Assembly (NCBI GenBank): GCA_937910265.1
Contig: CALEPD010000066.1
Location: forward strand, 1 to 5,499
Direction of reading: 5' to 3'
DNA length: 5,499 bases
Source: an uncultured Bacteroidales bacterium
Lineage (GTDB): Bacteria > Bacteroidota > Bacteroidia > Bacteroidales > P3
A program made the translations under genes and the position numbers. How positions within the stretch are numbered: the stretch's first letter is position 1; the number at the start of each line of letters is the position of its first letter. Shown piece by piece: positions 5,246 through 5,499 of this stretch. Under the pieces are notes generated by a model, which saw only the letters and a program-made list of their open reading frames with translations, was not told where the DNA came from and made no database searches.

Positions 5246-5499
5246 TTATTTAGCAGCAGCTTTACCAGCTTTCTTACGTACTTCTTCGCCTTTGAAACGA
5301 ATACCTTTACCTTTGTAAGGTTCAGGTTTGCGGAGAGAACGGATTTTGGCAGCTGCCTGTCCGAGGATCTGTTTGTCGCAACAGGTCATGGTAATGATGG
5401 GGTTCTTACCTTTCTCGGTAACGGTCTCGACTTTGATTTCGGGAGCAAGCTCGAGGAAGATTTTGTGGCTATAGCCGAGGTCCATCTCGAGTACATTAC
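5246..5499 (-). CDS. rplF: 50S ribosomal protein uL6 (L6), C-terminal part, cut by window edge
   Basis: uL6 is a primary 23S rRNA-binding protein of the large subunit, sitting near the factor-binding (GTPase-associated) region. The 83 complete codons visible are its C-terminal half. They begin NVLEMDLGYSHK and contain the family signature PEPYKGKGIRF preceded by IRSLRK, then a Lys/Ala-rich tail ending GKAAAK. The reading frame stays open through the window edge. The ATG at 5483-5485 is internal, because NVLE is in frame just before it and full-length L6 is about 180 residues. The stop is TAA. The gene is followed after 46 bases by rplR, the normal spc-operon order. The identification is secure; the true start lies outside the window. 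Confidence 0.96.
   Translation of the reverse strand, partial: NVLEMDLGYSHKIFLELAPEIKVETVTEKGKNPIITMTCCDKQILGQAAAKIRSLRKPEPYKGKGIRFKGEEVRKKAGKAAAK

Noticed and set aside
4900..5253. 117-codon open frame on the plus strand opposite rplR
   Set aside because: It is the antisense shadow of rplR, rich in Phe, Asn and Ser as AT-rich complements are. It has no recognisable motif and overlaps a certain gene completely.
1..5499. Mobile elements, CRISPR arrays, tRNA/rRNA genes, or a novel accessory system
   Set aside because: No direct repeats, cloverleaf-forming sequence, transposase or accessory genes are visible. Conserved ribosomal-operon genes fill nearly the whole window.

Overview
The window is a continuous stretch of a ribosomal-protein superoperon (the spc operon running into the alpha operon), all on the minus strand. 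Transcription therefore runs from position 5499 down to 1. In transcription order the genes are rplF (3' part only), rplR, rpsE, rpmD, rplO, secY, map, infA, rpmJ, rpsM, rpsK and rpsD (5' part only). rpmJ is only 38 codons long. No coding sequence on the plus strand is credible; all plus-strand ORFs are shadows of these genes.

The proteins look like Bacteroidota, most likely Bacteroidales. The basis is the recalled family sequences for IF-1, bL36, uS13, uS5, uL15 and uL18, plus the gene order secY-map-infA-rpmJ-rpsM-rpsK-rpsD with no adk between secY and map. Several starts have an A-rich leader and no Shine-Dalgarno (SD) sequence, which also fits that phylum. All 11 visible start codons are ATG and all 11 visible stops are TAA, as expected for highly expressed genes.

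Region by region: positions 5499-3641 encode the large- and small-subunit proteins uL6, uL18, uS5, uL30 and uL15. Positions 3621-2269 encode SecY, the core of the protein-export channel. Positions 2260-1248 encode methionine aminopeptidase and translation initiation factor IF-1. Positions 1218-1 encode bL36, uS13, uS11 and the start of uS4. Spacers are 6-46 bases except one of 97 bases between rpsM and rpsK. No promoter or intrinsic terminator is recognisable, so the whole window probably lies inside one long transcript. The genes couple ribosome assembly to initiation (IF-1), nascent-chain processing (Map) and membrane export (SecY).

This is mostly an ordinary, highly conserved region and I see no new multi-gene system. 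Three points deserve a second look. First, the uS4 N-terminus carries a complete four-cysteine zinc site, resembling Clostridia or Thermotoga more than the cysteine-free uS4 I recall for Bacteroides and Porphyromonas, and it follows a full-consensus AGGAGG. Second, bL36 has lost its zinc site. Third, the 97-base rpsM-rpsK spacer can fold into a closed stem with an inner hairpin and is a candidate autoregulatory leader.
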